Shown here: positions 1 to 16,801 of the stretch, piece by piece
How positions within the stretch are numbered: position 1 is the stretch's first letter
How the letters are laid out: each line of letters opens with the position of its first letter
Assembly: GCA_013365325.1 (NCBI GenBank)
Contig: JABVXV010000428.1
Coordinates: forward strand, 1 to 45,204
Source of the DNA: Dipetalonema caudispina
Taxonomy: Eukaryota; Nematoda; Chromadorea; Rhabditida; Onchocercidae
DNA: 45,204 nt
Direction: 5' to 3'
Made by a program: the position numbers and the translations under genes
The notes under the pieces: generated by a model
The model's database searches: none
What the model was told of the DNA's origin: nothing
What the model saw: the letters and a program-made list of their open reading frames with translations, nothing else

Positions 1-117
<117 letters not shown>

Positions 118-937
118 TTAACAATAACAATAACAATAATAATATTAGTAACAGTAATAATAATAGCGATTTTAGTAATAATTACAATTAAAATTATTAT
201 TATCAAGAACAGGGAAACATTCGTGTAATATTACTTCGATTTGATTTAGATTTGATTATAGATAACTATATCAGTCCCTAATTTTATTATCTTTATTCGT
301 CATCATTATCACGTGCGTATGTAATTAAGTACATAAGCATATTCTCTTTTTGTGCTTTTTCAGATTGAGATTAGTTAAAGATTCGATATAATTTTGGTTT
401 TTTCCAACAAAGTAAACAACTAATGACATCAAATAGATTTCATTTTGTCGCATAATCAACTTCGCTATTGTTTTAATATAATTGGTTAGTTGCGATACGG
501 TCGTGAAATGATATGTCCAATATGTAACTTTGACATATCAATAAAGCAAATGTATACATAATAAATGTATTCATGTCTTTCTGCATTTTTACGAAAATGA
601 AAGTTATCAGCTATTTATTTATTTATTTATCATTCATGAAATGATTATAATTGATGGTAATATGGATAATTTATCAAAGATAATTGTCATTGGTATATGA
701 TAATATGCCAAGTGTCATTTATAATAGCTATTTTATACTTTTTTTTGTCCAATTTATATGCATGTATTATTTTACTTTATAGCAGAATATTAAATGCTAA
801 TTAACTCGTTTTTTTATTTAATTTCAGATTAGATAAATGCAAAATTTACTATTCAATTTATTGATTTTGCTCAGTTTTTTTTAACCTAAAATAGAAAATT
901 TTATTCAATCAATAAGTCCTTTTGGGATTGTTTATCC

Positions 938-1146
938 GTTTGACATATGTGAAGAACGCGGAGGTCAGTTGGTATGAAATACACTGATGAAGAGGTAAGG
1001 TCGATTTGGCATCTGTTGTGGAATGAGAGGGTCAATTTGGCATATGTAAAAAGTGCAAGGTCAATTTAGCATGTATGTGAAGAGCAAAGGTCAGTTTGGC
1101 ATGTATATAAAAAAGTGAAGGTCAGCTTGTTGGAGAACGGAGGTCA
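938..1146. repeat. Degenerate ~30-bp tandem repeat (block A)
   Basis: Six to seven imperfect units are each built on a gtttggcatatgtgaag core and end in aaggtca. The units start near 938 and run until aggtcagtataacattct near 1146. Unit length varies from about 22 to 36 bp. A second block with the same core lies at 1630-1715, and the flanks before both blocks are also related (caatcaata...ttat). Confidence 0.8.
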
Positions 1147-1629
1147 GTATAACATTCTAACAACCTCCTGTGTTGTGGCTTTCACTTCAGTATTGTTGTC
1201 GTTCTAAAATATTAAAAGGATTGAATCAAAAGGTGAGATATCAGGATTTCCGGATGATAATCTTTTACAGTTATACTTTTTTAGTTCATATTTGTGAATA
1301 ATTTAAATTACACTCCAAGTACTATTCGTTTGATTTCCTGTCCATCACTGAATTTCAGATTATATTAGATATATCTTTTATAATTATTTGAGAAATAAAT
1401 TATTACTGAGAAACACGTATGATCGATGATGCACAAGTATCAGTTACATATTATATAGTTGCAACGTTCACTTAGCTTAATATTACTGGTAGGGCAAGCT
1501 AAGTATAAGCTGATAAGTATAAGCTGATCCATTTTAATCTGAAAGAATACTAATTATTTCACTTCTAAGCCTTTGATTTTAAATTGAAAGAAAGTCAATC
1601 AATAACTCTATTTGCCGATTTATTTATCA

Positions 1630-1715
1630 GTTTGGCATATGTGAAGGAGCGCGAAGGTCATTTTCATGTATCTGATGGGAAGTGAAGGTCACCGTTAGTG
1701 TGGCATTCTGATGAA
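1630..1715. repeat. Degenerate ~30-bp tandem repeat (block B)
   Basis: Two to three units share the core of block A: gtttggcatatgtgaag, then gcgaaggtca, then a shortened unit ending gaaggtca and a gtggcattctg tail. The upstream flank resembles that of block A, so the two look like duplicated copies of one element that differ in unit number. Confidence 0.7.
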
Positions 1716-2724
1716 ATCCCATATTGTGCTTCCTCTATTTTTGCTTTTACTCTCGCCTATTTGTCCATCTCTGGATATTTTGAAAATTAAAATGAGAAAT
1801 ACTGGAACACTATTGTTGCAATGATCTTTCAAACGAAAAATATGTACTTCGTTAACTTCAATTTAGAAAAGCTCTAAAATTTAGAAACTAATTCAAAAAA
1901 TAATTTTTATTTTATTTAGTTTTTATCATTATTCCTAATTTTTGTTATCTTATTTCACTTTATATTTTATTTTTACTTACTTTATTTGTTAATCTAACTT
2001 AATTTCTGCAATTTGAAATAAAAAAGAGAACTTGAATTCGACCAATAATTAATTCCATGACAGATTTGTCATTATAATAGTTTGGCAGAAATGATGTGAG
2101 ACAGGAAAATGTTGCATAACGTTCTTTTCAGCTTTTCCGCGTTGTTCCCGCTCTTTAGTTTCAGCTTTTTTTACTTCTCTGGGATATCTCGGGGTGAGGA
2201 CATTTGGTAAGGGTTCGAGGTTTCTTGGTGACTGTTTGGCATTGTGTGTGTTAGTGTAACTCTTCCTCTTTATTTTCCAATTTTTCTTTAGTCGTAAAGA
2301 AGTTTCAATCCTTTTTAATATTTTTTGTTTTTTGGTTTGGAAATATTAATTTCATTATCTGTCCCATACTTAAGCGCTTTTTCTGTTGCTTTTCATCCTT
2401 TCCTTAATTTCACATCATATCAATTACATAATTTCGATATTTATTTACTTTCTGTTCGAGCAGTTAAATATTGCAAATAACATGAAAAAGATTTGCTTAA
2501 GATGATTACATAACTAAAATGTTTAAAATATATGTTAGAATTTTGATTTAAGAATTACTGCATACTGCATATAAGCAATTAAAAATGTTTAAAATACACG
2601 TTGGAATTTTATTTTTATTTTTTAATTTGATTTAATCAAATCATATTAAGGCATAAATTTTTCGGCATTCTGGGTGAAACCCAAGTATCATTAACTAATT
2701 GTCAGTTTGTTACCTTTTGAAAGA

Positions 2725-5700
2725 ATGATTCGGGACTGGAATACCATACCGCAAGCGTTTGTTGCTTCGTTGTTTACATGGGGCGTTACCGCTCTTGGTG
2801 CTGCTGTTGTTTTCTTCATACCGCCGACGAGTAAAAAACTATTAGGTAAGTGCAAAGCAAAGGTTCGATTTATAAATTTTTCAATTTAAGTTAAAGAGAA
2901 ACTATCTGCCAATCTTCAAACGGTATTTTCTTCTCCCTCTCAAATTGTAAATTTTTCTCCTTTTGCAAAATAACGTTAATTTAGATAATGAAATAATTCG
3001 GTAGTAATTTGAATTTAGCTAATTGTTCTGCAATGAATAAAATAAGTAGTTAAGATTTGTAAAGATTTGAACTTGAAATTGAATTGGAACTAAAGTAACA
3101 CCAGCAGCCATTATCATAAATTAAGCAAATAAGGTTAAGTGACAAACTTAGACTTAGCTACAAAAATAATTTCAGTAGATCGAATAGAATAAATACGATT
3201 CGCCAAGAAATTAATTTAGTATCTACTAATATTTATTCAAATTAAAAACATATTAAACCATTTAATAACAACTCAAACTAAGTGAACAAAATAGTGATTT
3301 GGATCAAAGCTAGTTTCGGTTTTGCAGATATAAGTTTGGGTTTTGCTGCTGGAATCATGACAGCGGCATCATTTTGGAGTCTTTTGGCACCGGCAATCGA
3401 ATTAACAGAAGCAGACATGGGCTCCTTTGCATTCCTTCCAATCGCAATCGGTTTTGCTGCTGGTGCCGCTTTTGTGTATGCTGCTGATCGAATAATGCCA
3501 AGGTAAGGGGGGGCGAACTGATGCTATACATGAAAATTTTATCGATAAAAACTGCATTTTGCTACATTTTACTGATTGCGTTTTTTCGAGAATATGCAGA
3601 AGATATTTTGTAGATTTTCTTCACTACCAAGCATGCATGCTATCTATTATTTTTCTATTATTTTTCAAATTCTCAGATTTTCAAAAATCTTAGAATCCCT
3701 AAAATTCAAAAAATTTTTGCATCTTTTTCATAATTATTTATGTAATTTGAATAGCCAATATGTAACATTAAAAAAAAAAAAAATCGTTTTTCAAGAAAAT
3801 AAACTTTGAAGTTCGTAGAAAAGGAGTTGTTAATTTTTGGTTCAATTTTAGTTGTGTGTTTTCGGAAATCTCAGTGGTGGATCTATTAAAAGAAGATGTC
3901 ACGGTAGTCGATCCTAAAGCAGTTAAATCGTTGGATGTAATTGTTGAAGAAAGCATATCAATGGTGAAACTTAAGGAATCAAGCGATAATATTGCACGGT
4001 ATGGATCTGCTCCTGCAAAAACAGTTGGTCAAATAATTCGCCAGCGAACAGTCAAAAATAGGTGTGGGTGTCCATTGACTCTACCGTAATGGAGTTGACC
4101 TTGCTTGAAAATTGTTTGTACAGTTTTTCCTTTTTTTTTCGTTTTGTTTTAATAACAGCAAAACCCTTTCCTGTTCTTAAGATTTGGAATAATCGTGCTG
4201 AACTTCAACTTTTTCATTCCTTTTCATGTGGAGTATGGCGGAATATGACACTATGGATTTCATTTTCTTCGTTCCCGTGCAAAAAATTATTTGCAAATAT
4301 TTTCTCTTTGCTTTCTGGATCTTTACCGTGCATTGCTATATTTAGTCTACTACTGGCAAAAAAAGAAGTTCATCGAAATTATTTGCTGAAGTTTTAAGAT
4401 CTGAAGAACTTCAAAGGAAAAATTTCATGTAAAACAGGCGTGACCGATGATCTCATATGTCAGCAGTAGATAAAATGCACTTTTTAATTGACGTCAAAAA
4501 ATTCAACGGGCTCAGATTTGCATTTTTCATGGTTGATCTTATAGTACAAGGAGTATGGCGGAATATATACCGCCAGATTTAAACGGGCCACAACAACACC
4601 ACTAGTTGAATGAGTTTGATCTAGAAAATCTGTGCTATTGTTTTCACCTACTTATGGCGTACGATGAGTACTGGCATGATTTTTGGCACTAAATCACATT
4701 CCGATAATTCTGATACGTAGACATTGAGATTAAAATGATGCTGCTGGTTTGCCAACGCTTTATTAATTGCCCATTAGAGGCTTAAGTATTTTATTTCAAC
4801 AAATGCTTCTAATGTTTATCGTAACATTTCTACCTGCCAAGAAGCTTTGCATGTAGATTGGCTTATTCTAGCAATAAAAAAAGTTGCAGTGATATTTAGG
4901 GCAAAATAATACTGTTGTTTCATTCAGGATCCATCATACGGATGATTCCACAGCTACTACTAATAATACGGATGGAAGTACCTCAGATGCCACAACAACA
5001 GCAGTAGCAGTGACTGAAAATGGTAATCAAACAGTTGATAAAGAACAAGCTCTTATCTCATCTATTTCATGGCGGCGCATCCTTTTGTTAATTATTGCTG
5101 TTACTGTGCATAACATTCCAGAAGGCTTAGCTGTTGGTGTTGCATTTGGTATGTTTTCGGATTTTATGCGGATCACTTCTGTCTGTGCTTTTTTTTTTTC
5201 TTTTTTATATTTGCATCAGAATTCTCGGAAAGATAAAGTATGCGTGTTCCATATGTTACTTGACTTTCGCCCCATCAAACATTCACACGGAAGTTCCATA
5301 TGATGAAATTTTTTGAAAAAATGTATTTTGTTATCTTCCACTTAATTTAGCATCAAACACTCGTTCAAGTTTACTCACTGAAATTTTTTCTACAGTTTTT
5401 TCTTTACTGTTTCACAATCAGTGAGACGTGTTTGTTGCAGCTTTAAATGGTTTATCGAACTTTATGTCTTTACAAGTCTTTTATTCTTAGCCTTTTATTT
5501 CATTTTTTATCTCCAGATTCGAACTCATCATCCAATAAAATCTTCCATTTTTGTGTATATTGAGATTTATGCGCATCGAATAAACTTAAATTTTCGGCCA
5601 AATTGTGGAATTAAAATTCTTCATACTTGAATACGAAAATTAAGTTTATTACTTGTTAGAGTACGGGAAAATACCGAGGCATTAATTTTCTCCAATTCAG

Positions 5701-6646
5701 AAATCATTCTATTTTAAGATTAACTTTAAAACTTATTTGTAGGTTCTATTGGGAAAACGGCTAAGGCAACGTTCGAATCGGCTTTTGCACTGGCACTTGG
5801 TATTGGTTTACAAAATTTCCCAGAAGGGTTGGCTGTTTCACTTCCACTTGCCGCTTTCGGTCATAGTAAAATGAAGTCTTTCTTTTACGGACAGTTATCC
5901 GGTTAGTTACTGATTTCTTTTTTTCCTTTTTGGAAATCCTTTCTTTTTTCAAACTACAGATTAACTTTTAATGCGGATGAAAATAAGATCCGGAAATCTT
6001 ATCATCGAAAACCATCCTGTCAGTTTTTCCTTTTTTAATCAGGTAAATTAATGTACTTATAACTTAACGACGGATGTGTATGACATTGTGAGGTAATTTG
6101 ACAGCTGACATTGTGGAAGCTACTTCAGGAGGGTGTTCTCTCATTGTTGTATATGATTGAATATTTGGAAGTCCTAGTAAACTGTAACTGCATAGTCCTA
6201 GATAACGAATTTTCTTTAATTTATTTCCTTTTTAATCTTTGGTATTTGCTGATAAAGTCAAATAGTTGTTTTTACAGTTTTTGTGAAATTTTAGTCTCTT
6301 TTTTTAGATTTTTTAATTTCCGCAACAGTAAGTGATTGCTAATTATGTAAAAATGATTTTCCACTGCATTAATATGTAGATATAAGTTCTTTAGCCAAAA
6401 GCTTCCAAAGTCTTTTTTGCTTCAGGTATGGTAGAGCCACTGGGAGCATTAGCTGGCTCAGCTGCCGTAATCTTAATGGAACCAGTTTTGCCGTATGCTT
6501 TAAGTTTCGCTGCAGGTGCAATGATTTATGTTGTTCTGGATGATATTATACCAGAAGCACAGCGAAATGGTAATGGTCGATTGGCATCTATAAGTTCAGT
6601 TGTTGGTTTCTTGATTATGATGGCTTTAGATGTCGGTTTGGGCTGA
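2725..6646 (+). CDS. zipt-11: ZIP11-family zinc/metal transporter (SLC39A11-like)
   Basis: Six exons: 2725-2845, 3328-3502, 3852-4061, 4928-5148, 5743-5901, 6426-6646. All phases close to give 368 residues, against about 340 for animal ZIP11. Seen in sequence: an N-terminal hydrophobic helix ([20 protein letters not shown]), a second and third helix around [20 protein letters not shown], a long polar, Thr/Asn-rich loop (about residues 100-217), then the family hallmarks HNIPEG at 230-235 and NFPEG at 267-271, and a last helix pair with DDIIPEAQ. The HNxPEG and xFPEG helices form the binuclear metal site in ZIP proteins. The protein should move Zn2+ into the cytosol across a membrane; human ZIP11 has been placed in Golgi and nuclear membranes. 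The start at 2725 follows an acceptor-like ttgtcag (2699-2705), which fits trans-splicing. An in-frame TTG lies upstream but ATG is preferred. Confidence 0.93.
4230..4574. repeat. Intronic 17-bp direct repeat, second copy with palindrome
   Basis: The 17-mer ggagtatggcggaatat occurs at 4230-4246 and again at 4550-4566, inside the largest intron of the ZIP gene (4062-4927). The second copy runs into ggcggaatatataccgcc (4557-4574), a hairpin with a perfect 5-bp GC-rich stem. Confidence 0.75.
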
Positions 6647-9008
6647 TTATAATAATAATAGTTTCGAATCTTTTAGTTAACTTACTTTTACCAATTTTGT
6701 TTATTTTATCAAACTGTCATTATTTTTTTATGTCTTTTAAATTGCGACTTAGTTTTACTATTTATCTGGACATTATAAGTGTTAACTTGTTCCTCGTGTT
6801 TGTTCTGTCGCGACCATTTTGGTTGAAGATTGAAATCAATAAGATTATTGTGAGGTGTAGCAAATAATATCATAGGTTTTTGAGAAATAGGACAGGAAGT
6901 AGGGTATCAAACCTTGGTTCGATATTATGATTCAGAGAAAGGATGCTGATTTAATTTATGTTTTTGACAAGTAATACAGTTAAAATTTTGCCATGAAAGA
7001 TTTTTGCAAAATTAGCAGAATGCCCTCTAATTTCAAAACCTCAGGGAAAATTTGGTTGTGTGCTGTAATGGTCCATTATATTTTTTGCTTCGTTTTTGTC
7101 TATGAAATTTCAGTAGTTTTATGTAATATATAATACACATCTTACAATAGTGTGGTATTTCTCATCAGTATTTCTTATTGATTGAAGTTATTGTTTTATG
7201 TAGGTTCATTTCTTACTTGTGGTTATCAGTTACCGAAAAAACGTGGAGTAGCTAATTTTCTAATAATTTTTGTAGAAGCCAAATATTGAATTGTACTAAT
7301 TCATATTGCTCTAATAGTTTATTATTGTTCTTTCATCCATAATAACTTCATTAGTTGTTGAAATATTTCGCAAGGTTTCAAAATATTTCACTTATATATC
7401 ATTGTCAATACATATCAGCCTTATTCACTGCTCGCAATGAACGTGTAAACTATATAATAATTACTTTAAAGTAATCTTCTTACTCATTACCATATGGATT
7501 ACATACTCATTTTTTGTTCTATTTTTTGTATAGGTTTCTAAATAGTTCGTTCGGGATGTGATATTCTGAAAAGAAGTATTTATAGATGATGGTAGTCAGT
7601 GTTAGCATAAAATAATGATGAAAAAGAGGAAAGTAGCAATGCTTTTGTTCTATAATTATGTTTTTAGTATCCTAAAAGAATTATCAAGTTATGCAGAGAT
7701 TGTAAGATGCTGACTACAAGTCTTTTCAATTTGAGAGGTTATCAGTCACCGATATTGGCCGAGCGTTTTTCGAGAGATGAAATAATTTGAGGTGTGCCCA
7801 AGCCTGATTTTGTATTTCGCTAGGATGTCTTACGCTTAATTTGCGCTTAAGAATTTCGTTTTCTTTGCGTACACGGTAACAATGAGATATCTAGGAGAGG
7901 GGTTAGAATGTTAAATGAGTTGAATCTCTGGGAATTAAAGTCGAGCCTCATGCCTCAATCTTCATATTGCTTGGGAAGCATTTCAATATTTCGCAGTCGT
8001 ATCTTCATTGTTGTAATTTCCGAAATGATGATTTTGCATATGAGATATTGCGTACCATTTTAATTATAATATTTATACATATGCATTCGTCAAATAGAAA
8101 ATAAACGGAGTTCACATGGAATATCATATGCAGAATTTCATGCATTCGTACATTGTCTATACCTCGCAATCTCCAGGAATTTGCCTTGAATGCTTCATTC
8201 GTTTGAGATTAGCATATCATCATAGACTGAAGCATTTAAGCATACCCAAAATTGAAATATAGTTTATGACAAGGGAGATGATACTTTCATACAATTTGTG
8301 TCAAAGGAATTCGCTTTCTATGTGAAATATTTGAACTACTAAATTGGGTATCGCTGACTGCATTCAATCCTGAACATAGCATTTGAACCAGTCTATACAG
8401 CTATAATTTGTTAGCAACCTCTATGTGGTGGTAATATTTGAAGATTACTGGCATTACATTTTCAAAACGAGAAAAAAAAAAAGCAATTGCTTTGCAGTAT
8501 AAATATTCCCTGTAAAGCGTACAGGTTTTTTTTTTTTTTCGCACAGATATCAATTAGTTGTATGATCCAGAAAACAGGTAAGCAATGATCGAGGATAATT
8601 GAGAGAATAACAGCCACTGATTCATTTCTTTTAACTGATTGTGCATGCGTTCCGTCAAGAGCAAAAAAACTGCACTCGAGAGGAATAGTTGAAGTCAAGT
8701 AATCTTTTAATATTTCTTGTGTTGATCGATGAAGCTATTAACATAGTTGCATTTGTTTTATATTTGTTGATCGAAGATGCCGTTGATTGACCATTCTATT
8801 ACATGTTCATGAAGTGCTTGATTTGTTAATCGAAAATTTCAAAATTTTTTCATGAGCAAATCAACTGAGGATCTTCTAATACAATTTCAAGAAAATGTAC
8901 TAGTTCGTCAAAACGGAGGAAGAAATTAAACAGAAACATGGGATGTTCAACTTACTTTTTTCTTACATCTTCAAATAGGATGGAAGAATAAAATGAGCCT
9001 TGCATAGT

Positions 9009-9050
<42 letters not shown>

Positions 9051-9584
9051 GTAATTTCAGGATAAATAAGTTTCGGTTGTTCCATTAGTGTTTCATATGG
9101 GATATTAGTAAACAATCAATTTGGAAAACTACGGTATTAAAATTTCAATTGCACTACAAAAAAAATTTTAGATTCTTCTATTCATTCAAAAAAAGGGGAG
9201 AAATAAGGATCCCTTTTCCTAAAATTAATGACTTCTTTGCAGAAACAGAACTTTGCAGGAAATTGGAATAAATTAAGGTGAAAAGCTAAAAGTGAATAAA
9301 TGTTGACTGCTGCAAATCGTCTTCTTTTAGACATCAAAATACGATGAAAAATAACTGATCAAGGTAAAATACATGAGAAACTTGTAACAATAAAACTTTA
9401 TACTTGAATGAAGACCCAAAAGGTTGTGCACTAGTGAAAGAGTTATTCTGTTGTAATGACAAACACAGAGAACTTTTTTTTCGATTTAAACAAAAAAACT
9501 AATTAAACATGTACACGTTTGGTAATTCCAATAATAGTGTACACGTGCATCCTAAACGCGCGTGACCCGTTACTTTTTGGTCTT
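6647..9584. other. Convergent intergenic region, ZIP gene to let-70
   Basis: Both neighbours point into this stretch, so it carries two 3' UTRs and spacer. I see no splice-bounded reading frame. It contains short poly-A/poly-T tracts and a 36-base poly-A at 9013-9048. Confidence 0.6.
9013..9048. repeat. Poly-A tract, 36 bases
   Basis: Thirty-six uninterrupted A residues lie in intergenic DNA. No retroelement body or target-site duplication is visible beside it, so it is listed as a homopolymer repeat only. Confidence 0.95.
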
Positions 9585-14033
<4,449 letters not shown>

Positions 14034-14046
14034 GTAATCGTATTAG

Positions 14047-14214
14047 ATGTGGCCAACTCGTGTGCTATCACGTAGTGTACGTCGGTCGTACATGGAATTA
14101 GACTATATCAAGCACATACCAAAAGAATATGTAGAAAAAGTGAAGCGTACAGTTCCTAGAAAAATTTATACCAATCGTTATGGTGCACCTGATATTATCC
14201 GTTGGACGTAAGTC

Positions 14215-14245
<31 letters not shown>

Positions 14246-16102
14246 GTAGATCTGTTAGACGAGATCGAAAATCTTCGAATTATTATTTCAATTTTAAATA
14301 CTAATTTACTTATTTCAAGTATACCAAATGCAAGTACTCAATTTTCATATTTCAAAATTGGATTTCAACATAGTTACTCATAGTTACGGAAATGCTATGC
14401 GGCATAGCTGTTGTTGTTGGGTAGTTATGTAAGCTCACTTCGTATTCCTCATTTGATTTGATTTCATTTGTTTCTCGAGATTTTTCAAACATACACAACA
14501 AAGAACTTTGCCGTTTTCAAGCTAATATTTTATGAAAACAATGGTTTTTCAGGTCTCGTATAATTTTTTGAAATTGATGAGGAAGGTTTTCTAATTTGAC
14601 AAAAATATCTTCAGGTTGCATCCCAATGATTATGTGCCATCCGATAGACGTCCTTGGGAATTAGATACATTCGAGAAAAACGTACAACGGGCACATAGTT
14701 ATCAGCAGCACAAATTACGACATAAATTCTTTGAGCTAAGGTAAGTTTCTTTTCCTTTTTCTTTCAGAAAAAAAAAAAAAAAAAAACATTTCAAAAAAGA
14801 ATTTTGTTGTGTTTTTCTTCATTTGTGATTGGTTGAATAATATCTCTAAGATCTGTTCCACTAGTAGCCATAACCGATAAGTAAATTAAAACGAATGGTT
14901 AATTGGCTAACAGTATGAGTCTCTCTTACTGAAAGCATGTCCACTTCAAGATATTTCTCGGTGCCTGTACGTGTGCTGTTGTGCTAGTCGAATTTTCTGT
15001 GGTTATCTTTTTACATATTGTGTAATGTTTCGCGGTATCGAACTGTATTGACTTCTTCCGTAAATTATCAGCGACCGTTATCAAATTTCAATATCATCTC
15101 ATTACTGTTTGATTTGATAAAGTAGTTGTAAGCTTAGACTTTTCTCGTGATAATTTATAAATTAAAATTTCTGTTTTTTTTGCAAAAATTCCTCGCTAAT
15201 TTTTGATTTATGGTTTAGTACGGAATTAATTCAGAAGTCCTAAGTTTATCCAAATGTTGCGATATCCATTATTGCAGTTCTACGTAACAAACAACTATTA
15301 TACGTTTATAATTTATAGCATTTGGATATCTAAACTGTTAAGCAAACCTGTTACGCATAAGCTAGCTTGTTAATAATAGACTGGATTAAACCTTCTTCAT
15401 TTAGGCCGAAAAAGGAAAGAGTATATAAAGTCGACGGGGTTAAATTTGATGGGTTTTTTTCCTTTTAAATTTTGTTTTCTCACTGATAGCTGACAGTATT
15501 TCAAGGCACGAGAAAAGCGTGGCCATTCCAGCCGAAGAATGGACAATATTTCCCGGTGATTTGGTGCAGGTGATGGTTGGCAAGGACAAAGGCAAAACTG
15601 GAGTTGTATCACATGTTAATAAGGAAACTAATGCTGTATTTGTGAGAGGAAGACATACCGTAAGCTTTGATTGATATCTTTATCATTAATCATTCGATAA
15701 GAATTAAATAAAATAGTTGTCATTACTAATTTACTTTATTCATGATTTTTACAAATCCGTTTAGGTAGATTATGCATTGTTTTTTATAGTCCGGTGATTG
15801 CAGAAACTTGTCAACGATCTCGAAAACTTCGAAAAAAGTGGCATGGATTCTCTTTATCGACAAATTGAGCAACCTCTTTATATTCATAAGGGACAAGTGA
15901 AGCTAGTCGATCCTAGTGATAAGTATGTTTGTTGTCGACCGAAATTTTAGTAGTTCAGTTCAACTGTTTTTTAATCACGGCTGAGATGTGTGGTGTTTTA
16001 TTTCTTGCCTAATCGGAAATTATTTCTGCCTCTGTTTATTCAATATAATCTTTTTTTGATCATTGAAGTGATTGCAGACTAGTATGACTTTGCATGGATT
16101 CC

Positions 16103-16144
<42 letters not shown>

Positions 16145-16801
16145 ACTCATCTAATTATCTCTGTTTTGTTCAATTCACTCAGTAGTCAATTTGTTAATGT
16201 TGTGTGCTATCTGCCTTATTTTTTCATTTCAGTGAACCTTGCGAAGCAGATTGGGTGCTGAATGATGAAAAGAATGAGTATGTCAGAATCAGCAAGAGGT
16301 CCAAATTCCAAATTCCTTTGCCACAATTAGCTCGAGCTACTTCGGAATATCTCAGTTCTGATCGATATGTCGGTATGTTTGTTTATTTTTCGTGTGGCTG
16401 TAAATATCCGAAAGACGACATCAGGCTGTCATGATTTTTCTGATTATAGACGATTAGGTCTTTATCTACTAGCCTCAATGTGAGGGTGGAATTGACGTGT
16501 TATCATCGAAGAACGCTAGTACAGAACTTTGAAAAGCTTCTAAAAATACTAAAAATCTCGAAAAAACTCCGCATCAGTTTTCCAGATGATTTCCAGTCAT
16601 TCGGGACGAAAATTTATTTGCTGAAGTAATTTACCACAACCTTTCATCTGCTTTATTGCAGAAGTGGAAGGTAAAGACACACCTGCAGAAGTTGTCCTGG
16701 AAAAGACTTACAAACCTGTGCTCAAGTCATTTGAGGAAGAGATCGCGGATGCAATGGGTATTCAAGATAAGCGTAAATTGCAGCCAACATATTGGTATTG
16801 A
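14047..16801 (+). CDS. mrpl-24: Mitochondrial large ribosomal subunit protein uL24m
   Basis: Six exons: 14047-14207, 14615-14740, 15497-15659, 15804-15922, 16233-16372, 16662-16801. Phases close to give 282 residues. The N-terminus is basic (MWPTRVLSRSVRRSYMEL), suiting a mitochondrial import signal. A KOW domain covers roughly residues 113-140, seen as FPGDLVQVMVGKDKGKTGVV followed by VFVRGRHT, the rRNA-binding fold of L24. A long C-terminal region ends QPTYWY, as in animal mitochondrial L24. It should assemble near the exit tunnel of the mitochondrial large subunit. The start lies 13 nt after a TTTCAG-like acceptor ending at 14033, so a spliced leader is likely. In exon 3 the chosen acceptor is gctgacag; the earlier ctgatag would introduce a stop. 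Confidence 0.93.
14216..14241. repeat. Poly-T tract just after the first mrpl-24 donor
   Basis: Twenty-six T residues start 9 bases into intron 1 of mrpl-24, directly after gtaagtcc. Homopolymers of this length usually vary in length between individuals. Confidence 0.9.
16104..16142. repeat. Poly-A tract, 39 bases, in mrpl-24 intron 4
   Basis: An uninterrupted run of A follows cccaaa inside the intron 15923-16232. No other retroelement signature is seen. Confidence 0.95.

Larger units (their letters stand above)
181..2700. other. Intergenic AT-rich DNA upstream of the ZIP gene
   Basis: I see no convincing exon on either strand. The stretch holds two related degenerate repeat blocks (938-1146 and 1630-1715, listed separately) and AT-rich filler. 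The last bases before the ZIP gene contain an acceptor-like ttgtcag ending at 2705. Confidence 0.6.

Noticed and set aside
4062..4397. Open frame of 111 codons inside the ZIP gene
   Set aside because: It starts on the donor of exon 3 (4061), lies wholly in the intron and has low-complexity Phe/Ser composition.
9013..9048. Poly-A tract as the tail of a retrotransposon or processed pseudogene
   Set aside because: No reverse transcriptase fragment, gene-like sequence or target-site duplication is visible next to it.
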